DNA from: Candidatus Aminicenantota bacterium
GTDB taxonomy: Bacteria > Acidobacteriota > Aminicenantia > Aminicenantales > Aminicenantaceae
Length of the DNA stretch: 16,174 nt
Direction of reading: 5' to 3'
NCBI GenBank assembly: GCA_004378665.1
Contig: SOIA01000006.1
Span: 1-16,174 of the forward strand
This document shows, one piece after another, positions 1-7,022 of the stretch; within the stretch, counting starts at the first letter, position 1; every line of letters starts with the position of its first letter. The notes under the pieces were generated by a model. That model did no database searches and was not told the origin of the DNA. It saw only the letters and a program-made list of their open reading frames with translations. Position numbers and translations under genes: made by a program.

Positions 1-941
1 CCCAGAGAAGCCCTCTGCCCGTTTCCCCGGCGACAGTCAGAAACATAATGACCAAACTTGAAGAACAAGAATATCTCTTTCAGCCTCACACATCTGCGGG
101 CCGCATCCCGACGGATAAGGGTTTAAGGCTGTACGTGAACAACTTGTTCGAAGAAACCATTCTTCCAGAAAAGAAGGTTGAACTGCCCGAGGATTTCTCG
201 ATGGAATTGAGCGATCTCAACTCTCTGTTGAACCAGGTTTCCAAAGTTTTATCGGAACATTCGGATAATTTAGGGTTTGTTCTTTCCCCGAGGATTTCAA
301 AAATCAATTTCCGTCATATCCGTTTCATCAAGATTTCCGAATACAAGGTTATGATCATCCTGATCACAACCTCAAACTTTGTCTTGAACGAGATTTTCCA
401 GATAAACACCTATTTCACTCAACTTGAACTTGACAGAGCCTCTCAGTATATCAATCAGAATTTTTCGGGGCAAAATATGTTTATTATTCGGGATTATCTC
501 CTCAAAGAACTTCCCAAATTCAAGATCAGGTATGAGGACATAATCGATAAATTGATAAGCCTGCTGAAGGCTTATATTGCCCAGGAAGAAGAGGAAAGTC
601 AGATTTTTCTGCAGGGAACTTCCAAGCTTCTGGAAAAGCACGATCTTTTTGAAATGGGAAAATTGAAGGCCCTCTTTCAAAATTTCGAGGAAAAGGCAAA
701 GCTTGCCAAGCTTCTTTCTGATTTTATCAGCCTGGATCGCGTCAAAGTCCTGATCGGTTCCGAGCTGAACATCCCAGACATCAAAGACTGTTCCCTCATA
801 CTCTCCCATTATGGATACCGCAGTCAGATTCTAGGTTCCCTGGGCATAATCGGGCCAAAAAGAATCCTGTATAAGCAGATTATTCCTCTTGTGGATTCTG
901 TCGCGAACAGGCTCAGCCAAACTATCAGTTTCAGCCAGTAG
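1..941 (+). CDS. hrcA: Heat-inducible transcription repressor HrcA (5' partial)
   Basis: HrcA represses class I heat-shock operons by binding CIRCE operators, and GroEL keeps it active. The reading frame is open to the left edge (first full codon at 3). The residues before the ATG at 48 read SPATVRN, which is the recognition helix of the HrcA winged helix, so that ATG is internal and the true start lies upstream of the window. The wing follows with the family signature QPHTSAGRIPTDKG. The C-terminal domain ends with the family pattern GIIGPKRILYKQIIPLVDSV. About 313 codons are visible against a usual 340-350, so only some 30-40 N-terminal residues are missing. The stop at 939-941 is 8 nt from grpE, consistent with an autoregulated hrcA-grpE-dnaK-dnaJ operon. 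No CIRCE element is visible; it would lie upstream. Confidence 0.96.
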   Translation, partial: QRSPLPVSPATVRNIMTKLEEQEYLFQPHTSAGRIPTDKGLRLYVNNLFEETILPEKKVELPEDFSMELSDLNSLLNQVSKVLSEHSDNLGFVLSPRISKINFRHIRFIKISEYKVMIILITTSNFVLNEIFQINTYFTQLELDRASQYINQNFSGQNMFIIRDYLLKELPKFKIRYEDIIDKLISLLKAYIAQEEEESQIFLQGTSKLLEKHDLFEMGKLKALFQNFEEKAKLAKLLSDFISLDRVKVLIGSELNIPDIKDCSLILSHYGYRSQILGSLGIIGPKRILYKQIIPLVDSVANRLSQTISFSQ

Positions 942-949
942 GAGGAAAG

Positions 950-1507
950 ATGGCAAAAAAGACAGTAAGTCCAGCAAAAAAGATACAGAATACAAAGCCC
1001 GCACAGAGCTCAACGCAGGCATTGAAGGATAAATTGAAGAAGAAAGACGAGGATATCAAGCTTTTGAAAAAAGAAAATGAAAGATTGAATGAATTAATCC
1101 TGAGAAAGATGGCGGATATGGAGAATTTGAAGAAGAGGCTTGAACGAGATAAAACCGAATTCTACCAGTACGCCCTCTCTGAGTTCCTGAAGGAACTCTT
1201 TACTGTTCTGGATAATTTTGAGAGAGCTCTGGAGAGTCAGGACCAGGGAAATGGGAAGAGTTTTCGAGAGGGAGTCGAAATGATATACAAACAGTATCAA
1301 GATATGCTGGTCAAATTCGGAGCCAGGCCTATTGAGATAGAAGGGAAAAAGTTCGATCCTCGTCTGCACCAGGCTTTTATCACTGAGGAATCTGAAGATG
1401 TGCAGGAGCCTGAGGTCATGGAGGAGCTGCAGAAAGGATATACACTCCACAACAGGCTTTTGCGTCCCACCCTTGTGAAAGTTGCAGTCCCCAAGAAGAG
1501 CGAATGA
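950..1507 (+). CDS. grpE: Nucleotide exchange factor GrpE
   Basis: GrpE releases ADP from DnaK so that ATP can rebind and substrate can leave; it acts in the cytoplasm as a dimer. The 185-residue product has the expected layout. A Lys-rich disordered N-terminus (about 1-25) is followed by a long charged coiled coil (about 26-75) and a helix carrying VLDNFERAL. The C-terminal beta domain has FDPRLHQAF and the closing GYTLHNRLLRPTLVKV, both hallmarks of the family. The ATG at 950 is preceded by GGAGG at 941-945. The stop overlaps the dnaK start as ATGA at 1504-1507, so the two genes are translationally coupled. Length and motifs are ordinary, in contrast to the shortened DnaK next door. Confidence 0.97.
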   Translation: MAKKTVSPAKKIQNTKPAQSSTQALKDKLKKKDEDIKLLKKENERLNELILRKMADMENLKKRLERDKTEFYQYALSEFLKELFTVLDNFERALESQDQGNGKSFREGVEMIYKQYQDMLVKFGARPIEIEGKKFDPRLHQAFITEESEDVQEPEVMEELQKGYTLHNRLLRPTLVKVAVPKKSE

Positions 1508-3099
1508 AGATGGGCCATGTGATCGGAATCGATTTAGGAACAACGAATTCTTGCATTGCCTATTTCGAAGGGGGGAAGCCTCAAGTTATACCGAACCTGG
1601 ATGGGCAGAGGACCACACCCTCTGTTGTGAGCGTCACGGATAGCGGCGAAAAGCTGGTCGGAAGCTTTGCCCAGAGACAGACGACAACGAATCCCGGGAA
1701 TACGGTAACATCCATAAAAAGACTAATCGGGAAAAAATTCGATTCGAAAGAAGCCCAAGAGGCGAAAAAGAAGATGCCTTACAATTTGACGGATGCTCCC
1801 AACGGGGATGTCATGGTTTCCCTGAATTCAAAAGCCATCAGCCCTCAAGAGGTTTCAGGGATGATCCTCGAATATCTGAAGGAATGCGCTGAATCTCACC
1901 TCGGAGAGGAAGTGTCTGATGCTGTGGTCACTGTCCCGGCCAATTTCAATGACCATCAGAGGAAGGCCACAAAGGATGCGGCTCGAATTGCCGGTTTGAA
2001 TGTCGCGCGCGTCATAAACGAGCCTACCGCAGCCTGCCTGGCTTACGGGATCGATGAAAGAAAAAATGCGATCGTTGCTGTTTACGACCTCGGAGGAGGA
2101 ACTTTTGACATCACTCTGATGGAAGTGAGCGATGGCGTCTTCCATGTTTTGGCCACAAACGGGAATTCCTACCTGGGAGGCGAAGATTTTGATGATCGGA
2201 TTGTGGATTGGATCATCGAGGAATTCAAAAAAGAGAACAAGATCGACCTCTCCAAGGATGTATTCGTCCGGCAGCGTATAAAAGAAGCCGCGGAGAGCGC
2301 GAAAAAAAATCTTTCCTTCTCCCAGGAAAACAAGATCCATCTCCCTTTTATCTTTTCTGACAAATCCGGGGCAAAACATATCAAACTGAATCTGTCAAGA
2401 GAAAAGCTGGAGGAATTGACGAGCGATTTGATCGAGAAGACTTTTCCGTTTATTGAACAGACACTCGAGGACAGCAAGCTGAATCCTAAAGATATTGAAG
2501 AGGTCATTTTAGTCGGCGGCCAGACACGGATGCCCAAAGTGAAAGAGATGATCAAAGATTTTTTCGGAAAGGACCCCGTGGAAGATATCAATCCTGAAGA
2601 GATTGTGGCTCTGGGAGCGGCTGTTCAATCAGGAATCATAAAAGGTGAAACAGACGAGTCGACACTCCTTCTCGATGTGACTCCTCTTTCTTTAGGAGTT
2701 GAGGCGGAAAACGACGCCTTTGCCCGGATTATCGCAAGGAATACGACCATCCCGACAAGAAGGACCCGGGCGTTCACTACGGTCCGCCATAACCAGAAGA
2801 GAGTCCGGGTTCATGTTCTTCAGGGTGAGAGTGAGAATGCTTCAGAGAATATATCTCTGGGTGTATTCAATTTGGTGGGAATCCATTCCGCACCCGCCGG
2901 ACTTCCTCAGATAGATGTCACATTCGAGATAGACGCGGATGGGATCGTCAAGGTGACAGCCAAAGATGTGGATTCGGAAAGGTTGAAAAAGATCGAGGTC
3001 AAGCCTTCCTCCGGTCTGTCCAACGAAGAGATCGAGAAGATCATCGCCAAGGCTCAAAAAAAAGAAGCGGAAAAGGAAGAAAAAGTTAAGGAAGAATGA
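1504..3099 (+). CDS. dnaK: Hsp70 chaperone DnaK, lacking the C-terminal helical lid
   Basis: ATP-dependent protein-folding chaperone working with DnaJ and GrpE. The nucleotide-binding domain (about 1-385) is complete: the phosphate loop GIDLGTTNS near the N-terminus, SIKRLIGKKF, VPANFND, INEPTAA, DLGGGTFDI and VGGQTRMP. The interdomain linker LLLDV lies at 388-392, as in E. coli DnaK, and a beta substrate-binding domain follows to about 505. The protein then ends at residue 531 after a short charged helix (KKEAEKEEKVKEE). Typical DnaK has 610-640 residues, so nearly all of the alpha lid and the disordered tail are absent. The stop overlaps dnaJ as ATGA (3096-3099), leaving no room for a frameshifted lid. 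The substrate-arch segment also differs from E. coli (E402 for Met, N403-D404 for Gly-Gly, V427 for Ala). Start ATG 1504 is coupled to grpE; ATG 1510 is an alternative. Family certain; functional equivalence to full-length DnaK is open. Confidence 0.95.
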   Translation: MKMGHVIGIDLGTTNSCIAYFEGGKPQVIPNLDGQRTTPSVVSVTDSGEKLVGSFAQRQTTTNPGNTVTSIKRLIGKKFDSKEAQEAKKKMPYNLTDAPNGDVMVSLNSKAISPQEVSGMILEYLKECAESHLGEEVSDAVVTVPANFNDHQRKATKDAARIAGLNVARVINEPTAACLAYGIDERKNAIVAVYDLGGGTFDITLMEVSDGVFHVLATNGNSYLGGEDFDDRIVDWIIEEFKKENKIDLSKDVFVRQRIKEAAESAKKNLSFSQENKIHLPFIFSDKSGAKHIKLNLSREKLEELTSDLIEKTFPFIEQTLEDSKLNPKDIEEVILVGGQTRMPKVKEMIKDFFGKDPVEDINPEEIVALGAAVQSGIIKGETDESTLLLDVTPLSLGVEAENDAFARIIARNTTIPTRRTRAFTTVRHNQKRVRVHVLQGESENASENISLGVFNLVGIHSAPAGLPQIDVTFEIDADGIVKVTAKDVDSERLKKIEVKPSSGLSNEEIEKIIAKAQKKEAEKEEKVKEE

Positions 3100-4229
3100 T
3101 CAAAACGGACTATTACGAGATCCTTGGTGTCTCAAGGAATGCGTCCTCAGACGAGATCAAAAAGTCTTACCGCCAGATGGCTCTGAAGTTCCACCCTGAC
3201 AGGAATCCTGGAAATAAGGAGGCCGAAGAAAAATTCAAAGAGACTGCGGAAGCGTACAGCGTTCTCGCAGACCCTGAAAAGAGGTCGGTTTATGACAGGT
3301 TAGGTCACGATGGTTTGCGGGGCGAGGGTTTCAGCGGTTTCACAGGATTTAATTCCTCCATTTTTGAGGATTTCGAGGATATTCTTGGAAATTTTTTCAA
3401 TTTTGGATTCGGAGACCTCTTCGGTACAAGACAGCGAGCGAGATCGCACTATCCCCAGAGAGGAAGAGACTTAGCCTTGGAATACCAGGTCACTTTAGAG
3501 GAAAGTGCTTTTGGCGCCGATAAGGAATTCAAGCTTAACCGAGTGGAGTTCTGTTCGGTATGTCACGGTTCGAAAATGAAGCCGGGCACTCAGAAATCAG
3601 TCTGCCGGACGTGCCAGGGCAGAGGACAGGTTCGTTATCAGCAAGGATTTTTTGTGGTCTCACGCACGTGTTCCTCCTGCAGAGGAACAGGGGAAATCAT
3701 CGATTCCCCTTGTATGGAGTGCAAGGGATCCGGAAAAGTCCGAGAGAAGAGAAAATTGACGATTAATATTCCTGCAGGTGTGGATGACGGAACAAAACTC
3801 AGGGTAGAAGGAGAAGGGGAAGCCGGAGATCAAGGGACTCCAAGGGGAGACCTGTACGTGATCATCTGCCTGAAGAAGCATGATTTTTTTGAACGGGAGG
3901 GAAACGATCTCTACTGCGAGATTCAAATACCCTTTACCCATGCTGCCCTGGGAACGACTGTCGAAATACCTACTCTTGATGGTAAAGAGCCTCTCGAGAT
4001 TTCTGCAGCGACTCAGCCAGGGGAGGTCTTCCGGCTGAAAGGAAGCGGGATAAAAGGTCTTCACAGCCATAGAAAAGGTGATTTATTCGTCAAGATTAAT
4101 GTGGAAACTCCAAAGAAATTGACAAAGGAGCAGAAGGTCTTGCTCCAGGAATTTGCCCGATCTAGGGGAGAGGATGCGGAGCCTCAGATCCAAAAAAGTA
4201 AGAAAAAAGGGAAAAATATTTTTCATTAG
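3096..4229 (+). CDS. dnaJ: Chaperone protein DnaJ (type I Hsp40)
   Basis: DnaJ delivers unfolded substrates to DnaK and stimulates its ATPase. The 377-residue product has the full type I layout. The J domain spans 1-70 with HPD at 33-35. A Gly/Phe-rich linker (about 74-112) follows. The zinc domain has four Cys pairs (CSVCHGSK, CRTCQGRG, CSSCRGTG, CMECKGSG), the first departing slightly from CxxCxGxG. The two C-terminal beta domains include IPAGVDDGTKLRVEGEGEAG and GDLFVKINVETP. Length matches the family (about 375). The start overlaps the dnaK stop, with AAGGA just upstream inside dnaK, so synthesis is coupled. All partner-facing parts look normal, which argues that the neighbouring short DnaK is still served by a standard DnaJ. 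Confidence 0.97.
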   Translation: MIKTDYYEILGVSRNASSDEIKKSYRQMALKFHPDRNPGNKEAEEKFKETAEAYSVLADPEKRSVYDRLGHDGLRGEGFSGFTGFNSSIFEDFEDILGNFFNFGFGDLFGTRQRARSHYPQRGRDLALEYQVTLEESAFGADKEFKLNRVEFCSVCHGSKMKPGTQKSVCRTCQGRGQVRYQQGFFVVSRTCSSCRGTGEIIDSPCMECKGSGKVREKRKLTINIPAGVDDGTKLRVEGEGEAGDQGTPRGDLYVIICLKKHDFFEREGNDLYCEIQIPFTHAALGTTVEIPTLDGKEPLEISAATQPGEVFRLKGSGIKGLHSHRKGDLFVKINVETPKKLTKEQKVLLQEFARSRGEDAEPQIQKSKKKGKNIFH

Positions 4230-4237
4230 AGTATAGG

Positions 4238-4990
4238 TTGACTTCGAATCGTTTTTCTATCAGACAAAGCGACATTGATTCTTCCTCCGTTTTTATTCAC
4301 GGAGACGAACACCATCATCTGAGTAATGTCGCCAGAATCAGGCCCAAGGAGAAAGTCTGGCTCTTTGATGAACAAGGCACACGTTACCTGGCCAGAGTCG
4401 AGGAGGTCACCAAGGCGGGAACGCGGCTCACAATCCTGGAGAAGGAGGGAACAACCGAGCCTGGTGTGAAGATAACCCTCGCCCAGGCGATCATCAAATC
4501 AAAAAGAATGAACATTATTCTCCAGCAGGCAACGGAATTGGGCGCCTCGATGATTATCCCGGTGATCACCGCCCGCACCGTTGTCAGGATAGAGGGTAAG
4601 GCTGAGAAGAAGCTGGAAAGGTGGGAGAAGATTGTTCGTGAGGCGGCTAAGCAATGCAAGTGTCCTTTCTTCCCTTCCATATTGCCTCCGGTGTCACTCA
4701 AGAGCTTGATAGAAGAAAGGCAGGAAACTTTAAAGCTTGTTTTGAGCGAAAACAGAGGGAAGTATCTGAGGGATATTTTGGTCCGAAGCTCTGGTTCCGG
4801 TCGCGAGAAAGAAAAGCCTCCCTCATCGGTTATCATCCTTGTGGGACCGGAAGGAGGCTGGACCGATGAAGAGGAGAAGACTATCCTGAGTCATGGATAT
4901 GAAGCCGTGAGTCTTGGAAAACAGATATTGAGAGCGGAGACAGCCGCGTTGTCCGGCCTGGCAATGGTCTCTCATTTTTGGAATCTTTAA
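4238..4990 (+). CDS. rsmE: 16S rRNA (uracil-1498-N3)-methyltransferase RsmE
   Basis: RsmE uses S-adenosylmethionine to methylate N3 of U1498 in 16S rRNA of the 30S subunit. The 250-residue product begins with a PUA-like RNA-binding domain (RF...GDEHHHLSNVARIRPKEKVWLFD) and continues into a SPOUT knot domain. Knot motifs are QQATELGA, VGPEGGWTDEE (GPEGG at 203-207) and LGKQILRAETA (226-236), all diagnostic. The start is a TTG at 4238, 9 nt after the dnaJ stop. It is chosen because it places the N-terminus exactly where family members start and no in-frame ATG lies nearby; the ribosome site is weak. rsmE commonly follows dnaJ in bacteria, often with prmA, which is absent here. Confidence 0.93.
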   Translation: MTSNRFSIRQSDIDSSSVFIHGDEHHHLSNVARIRPKEKVWLFDEQGTRYLARVEEVTKAGTRLTILEKEGTTEPGVKITLAQAIIKSKRMNIILQQATELGASMIIPVITARTVVRIEGKAEKKLERWEKIVREAAKQCKCPFFPSILPPVSLKSLIEERQETLKLVLSENRGKYLRDILVRSSGSGREKEKPPSSVIILVGPEGGWTDEEEKTILSHGYEAVSLGKQILRAETAALSGLAMVSHFWNL

Positions 4991-4991
4991 T

Positions 4992-5930
4992 ATGTTTCTA
5001 AAAGGACAGAAAGTCGGAAAATACCAGATACTGCGTTCTCTGGGAAGCGGGGGTTTTGGCTCTGTGTTTCTGGCCAAGGATACCTGGCTGAATATTAAAG
5101 TCGCGATCAAGGTTCCCCATAAACAGTCCATGGAGCTCTTTAAGCTTTTGAAAGAGCCAAGGCTTCAGGCCGCTTTGAATCATCCGAATATTGTCCGGAT
5201 GCTCACCGCTGAGAAAGAGAACAAGGTCTTTTTCATGGTGATGGAATACATCAAAGGAAAAACTCTGGAAAAAATTATCGATAAAGAGAGAATTTTGGAT
5301 ATAGAGAGATCCATTGATTACATGACTCAGATCAGCTACGGTGTGGACCATGCCCACAAAAACAAGATCGTTCACAGGGACTTGCGGCCTTCGAACGTCA
5401 TCATCTCAGAGGACGGAACCGCAAAAATCACAGATTTTGGCACTTCCGTATGGCTGAATAATATCCCTTATGCCTCAACGAGGATTGGTTCGCCTCCATA
5501 CATGGCACCTGAGCAGTTCATGGGAAAAGCGACCTTCAGCTCGGACATATATTCTCTCGGGTGCATATTCTATGAAATGATCACCGGAGAGCCTCCGATC
5601 ATTGATCCTGATCCCTTTAAGATCCTGGAAAAGGCTAAGAGTGGGAAAATCAAGCCGCCCCGCTTGAAAAACACCAATGTTCCCAAGGATGTCGATGCCA
5701 TCATCATGAAGTGTCTCGCCACCAAGACAGATGAGAGATTTCAGAAACCTTCAGAGATCATCAGACGGCTCGCTGTATTTAAAGGGAAGGACTCGAAAAA
5801 ATCTGAAATCGATGATATTTTGGGACGGATCAAGGCAAGAGAGAGGACTGCGACAAATCCCTGCTGGAACTGCCGCCGTCCTTTACCTTATAAGTCTAAG
5901 ATTTGTCCGCATTGCGGCGAAATGGTATGA
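4992..5930 (+). CDS. Hanks-type Ser/Thr protein kinase with C-terminal zinc ribbon
   Basis: Cytoplasmic protein kinase; no signal peptide or membrane segment is visible. The kinase domain covers about 11-265. It has the glycine loop GSGGFGSV (18-25), ATP-anchoring K40, helix-C E55, catalytic HRD at 128-130, N135, DFG at 148-150 and APEQ at 172-175. The catalytic-loop lysine that normally follows HRDL is arginine (R132, HRDLRPSN). After a charged linker the protein ends with a four-Cys zinc ribbon (C291, C294, C305, C308; CWNC...CPHC). It lacks the PASTA or other extracellular domain of many bacterial kinases. The ATG is 1 nt after the rsmE stop with no clear ribosome site of its own, so translation is probably coupled. 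This links the kinase to the heat-shock operon. The substrate is unknown. Confidence 0.93.
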   Translation: MFLKGQKVGKYQILRSLGSGGFGSVFLAKDTWLNIKVAIKVPHKQSMELFKLLKEPRLQAALNHPNIVRMLTAEKENKVFFMVMEYIKGKTLEKIIDKERILDIERSIDYMTQISYGVDHAHKNKIVHRDLRPSNVIISEDGTAKITDFGTSVWLNNIPYASTRIGSPPYMAPEQFMGKATFSSDIYSLGCIFYEMITGEPPIIDPDPFKILEKAKSGKIKPPRLKNTNVPKDVDAIIMKCLATKTDERFQKPSEIIRRLAVFKGKDSKKSEIDDILGRIKARERTATNPCWNCRRPLPYKSKICPHCGEMV

Positions 5931-5946
5931 GAGAAGGGGATGAAGG

Positions 5947-5971
5947 AAGGCGGAAATACAAGCTCCGCCTT
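5947..5971 (+). terminator. Stem-loop after the chaperone operon (weak terminator candidate)
   Basis: A perfect 8-bp stem, AAGGCGGA paired with TCCGCCTT around a 9-nt loop, lies 16 nt after the kinase stop and just ahead of the ilvE promoter. The position fits a transcript end. No T-run follows, so it may instead be an mRNA-stabilising or Rho-assisted structure. Confidence 0.35.
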
Positions 5972-5979
5972 ATCCCAGA

Positions 5980-6008
5980 TTGACTTCAATCGGTGATTAA
6001 GATAAGAT
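5980..6008 (+). promoter_or_regulatory. Sigma70-type promoter for ilvE-pilT-alaS
   Basis: TTGACT at 5980-5985 (5 of 6 consensus) is separated by exactly 17 nt from TAAGAT at 6003-6008 (4 of 6). It sits between the kinase stop and ilvE and implies a leader of about 60 nt. The ilvE ribosome site AGGAG (6065-6069) lies 6 nt before the ATG at 6076. Confidence 0.55.
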
Positions 6009-6075
6009 GAAATGCCAGTTTCATAATAGTCATAAGCAAATAGTAAAGCATCAAAAATTAATACAGGAGTCATGA

Positions 6076-7002
6076 ATGAGTCCATTCAATGAGAAAGATG
6101 GAGTTGTCTGGATGAACGGGAAGTTCATCGCCTGGAAAGATGCGAATATCCATGTGGCTTCCCACGTTATCCATTATGGAAGCAGCCTGTTTGATGGATT
6201 CAGGGCCTACGACACTCCAAAAGGACCAGTGATTTTCCGTCTCGATGCCCATATCAAAAGACTTTATAACTCATGTAAAATGTACCGCATGGAAGTCCCC
6301 TATACTCAAGAAGAATTCGAAAAAGCCGTGATCGAAACGATCAAGGCGAATAATCTCAAGGCTTGCTACATCCGGCCGATAGTGTACCGTGGATATGGAA
6401 CCTTGGGAGTGGACCCTTTCCCCAATCCGGTTGACTGTGTAATTCTTGTCTGGGAATGGGGGCAGTACCTGGGAGAGGAAGCCCTGGAGAAAGGTGTGGA
6501 TGTCAAGGTTTCCACGTGGCAAAGAATGGCTCCTAACACTTTTCCAGCCCTGGCGAAGTCCGGAGCAAACTATATGAACTCCCAGTTGATCAAGATGGAG
6601 GCTATACTTGAGGGATATGTGGAGGGGATTGCCCTCAATGTGAGAGGACACATCTCTGAAGGAAGCGGAGAAAACATATTTCTCGTGATGGATGGCAAGA
6701 TTCATACACCTCCTCTCTCCGCATCCATCCTTCCCGGAATCACGAGAGACACTGTCATCCGTTTGGCCAAGGATGCGGGAATTCCGTTTGTCGAGGAGAC
6801 GATTCCCAGGGAAATGCTCTACATTGCTGATGAGGTCTTTTTCACCGGTTCCGCTGCGGAAATCACGCCGATTCGTTCGATAGACAAGATTGCCGTAGGG
6901 AGCGGCTCAAGAGGACCAATCACAAAAAAGCTCCAGGATGAATTTTTTGATTACATCGATGGAAAAAAAGGAGACACATACAATTGGCTCGTGTATTTCT
7001 AA
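6076..7002 (+). CDS. ilvE: Branched-chain amino-acid aminotransferase
   Basis: Fold-type IV PLP enzyme interconverting Leu, Ile and Val with their 2-oxo acids using glutamate/2-oxoglutarate; last step of branched-chain amino acid synthesis. The 308-residue length is typical. Visible landmarks are HYGSSLFDGFRAY (33-45), RPIVYRGYG, the PLP lysine K161 within LAKSGANYMNS, the phosphate-binding SEGSGENIF, PGITRDTV and DEVFFTGSAAEITPI. The pattern matches IlvE rather than D-amino-acid aminotransferase or PabC. The start at 6076 is set by AGGAG at 6065-6069; an overlapping ATG at 6072 is out of frame and closes after six codons. It is first in its transcript and sits 20 nt from the next gene. No leader peptide or attenuator rich in Leu/Ile/Val codons is visible upstream. 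Confidence 0.93.
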   Translation: MSPFNEKDGVVWMNGKFIAWKDANIHVASHVIHYGSSLFDGFRAYDTPKGPVIFRLDAHIKRLYNSCKMYRMEVPYTQEEFEKAVIETIKANNLKACYIRPIVYRGYGTLGVDPFPNPVDCVILVWEWGQYLGEEALEKGVDVKVSTWQRMAPNTFPALAKSGANYMNSQLIKMEAILEGYVEGIALNVRGHISEGSGENIFLVMDGKIHTPPLSASILPGITRDTVIRLAKDAGIPFVEETIPREMLYIADEVFFTGSAAEITPIRSIDKIAVGSGSRGPITKKLQDEFFDYIDGKKGDTYNWLVYF

Positions 7003-7022
7003 ACTCGTTTTCAGGAGAATGA

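Noticed and set aside
1..47. CIRCE operator for HrcA
   Set aside because: No TTAGCACTC/GAGTGCTAA-type inverted repeat was found here or elsewhere in the window; it would be expected upstream of the hrcA start, which is outside.
372..809. 145-codon minus-strand ORF opposite hrcA
   Set aside because: It lies wholly antisense to a confidently identified gene and has no recognisable protein features; a shadow frame. The same applies to other long antisense frames over dnaK, alaS and the minus operon.
48..941. ATG at 48 as the start of hrcA
   Set aside because: The frame is open upstream to the window edge, and the preceding residues (SPATVRN) are part of the HrcA DNA-binding helix, so the gene is simply cut by the window.
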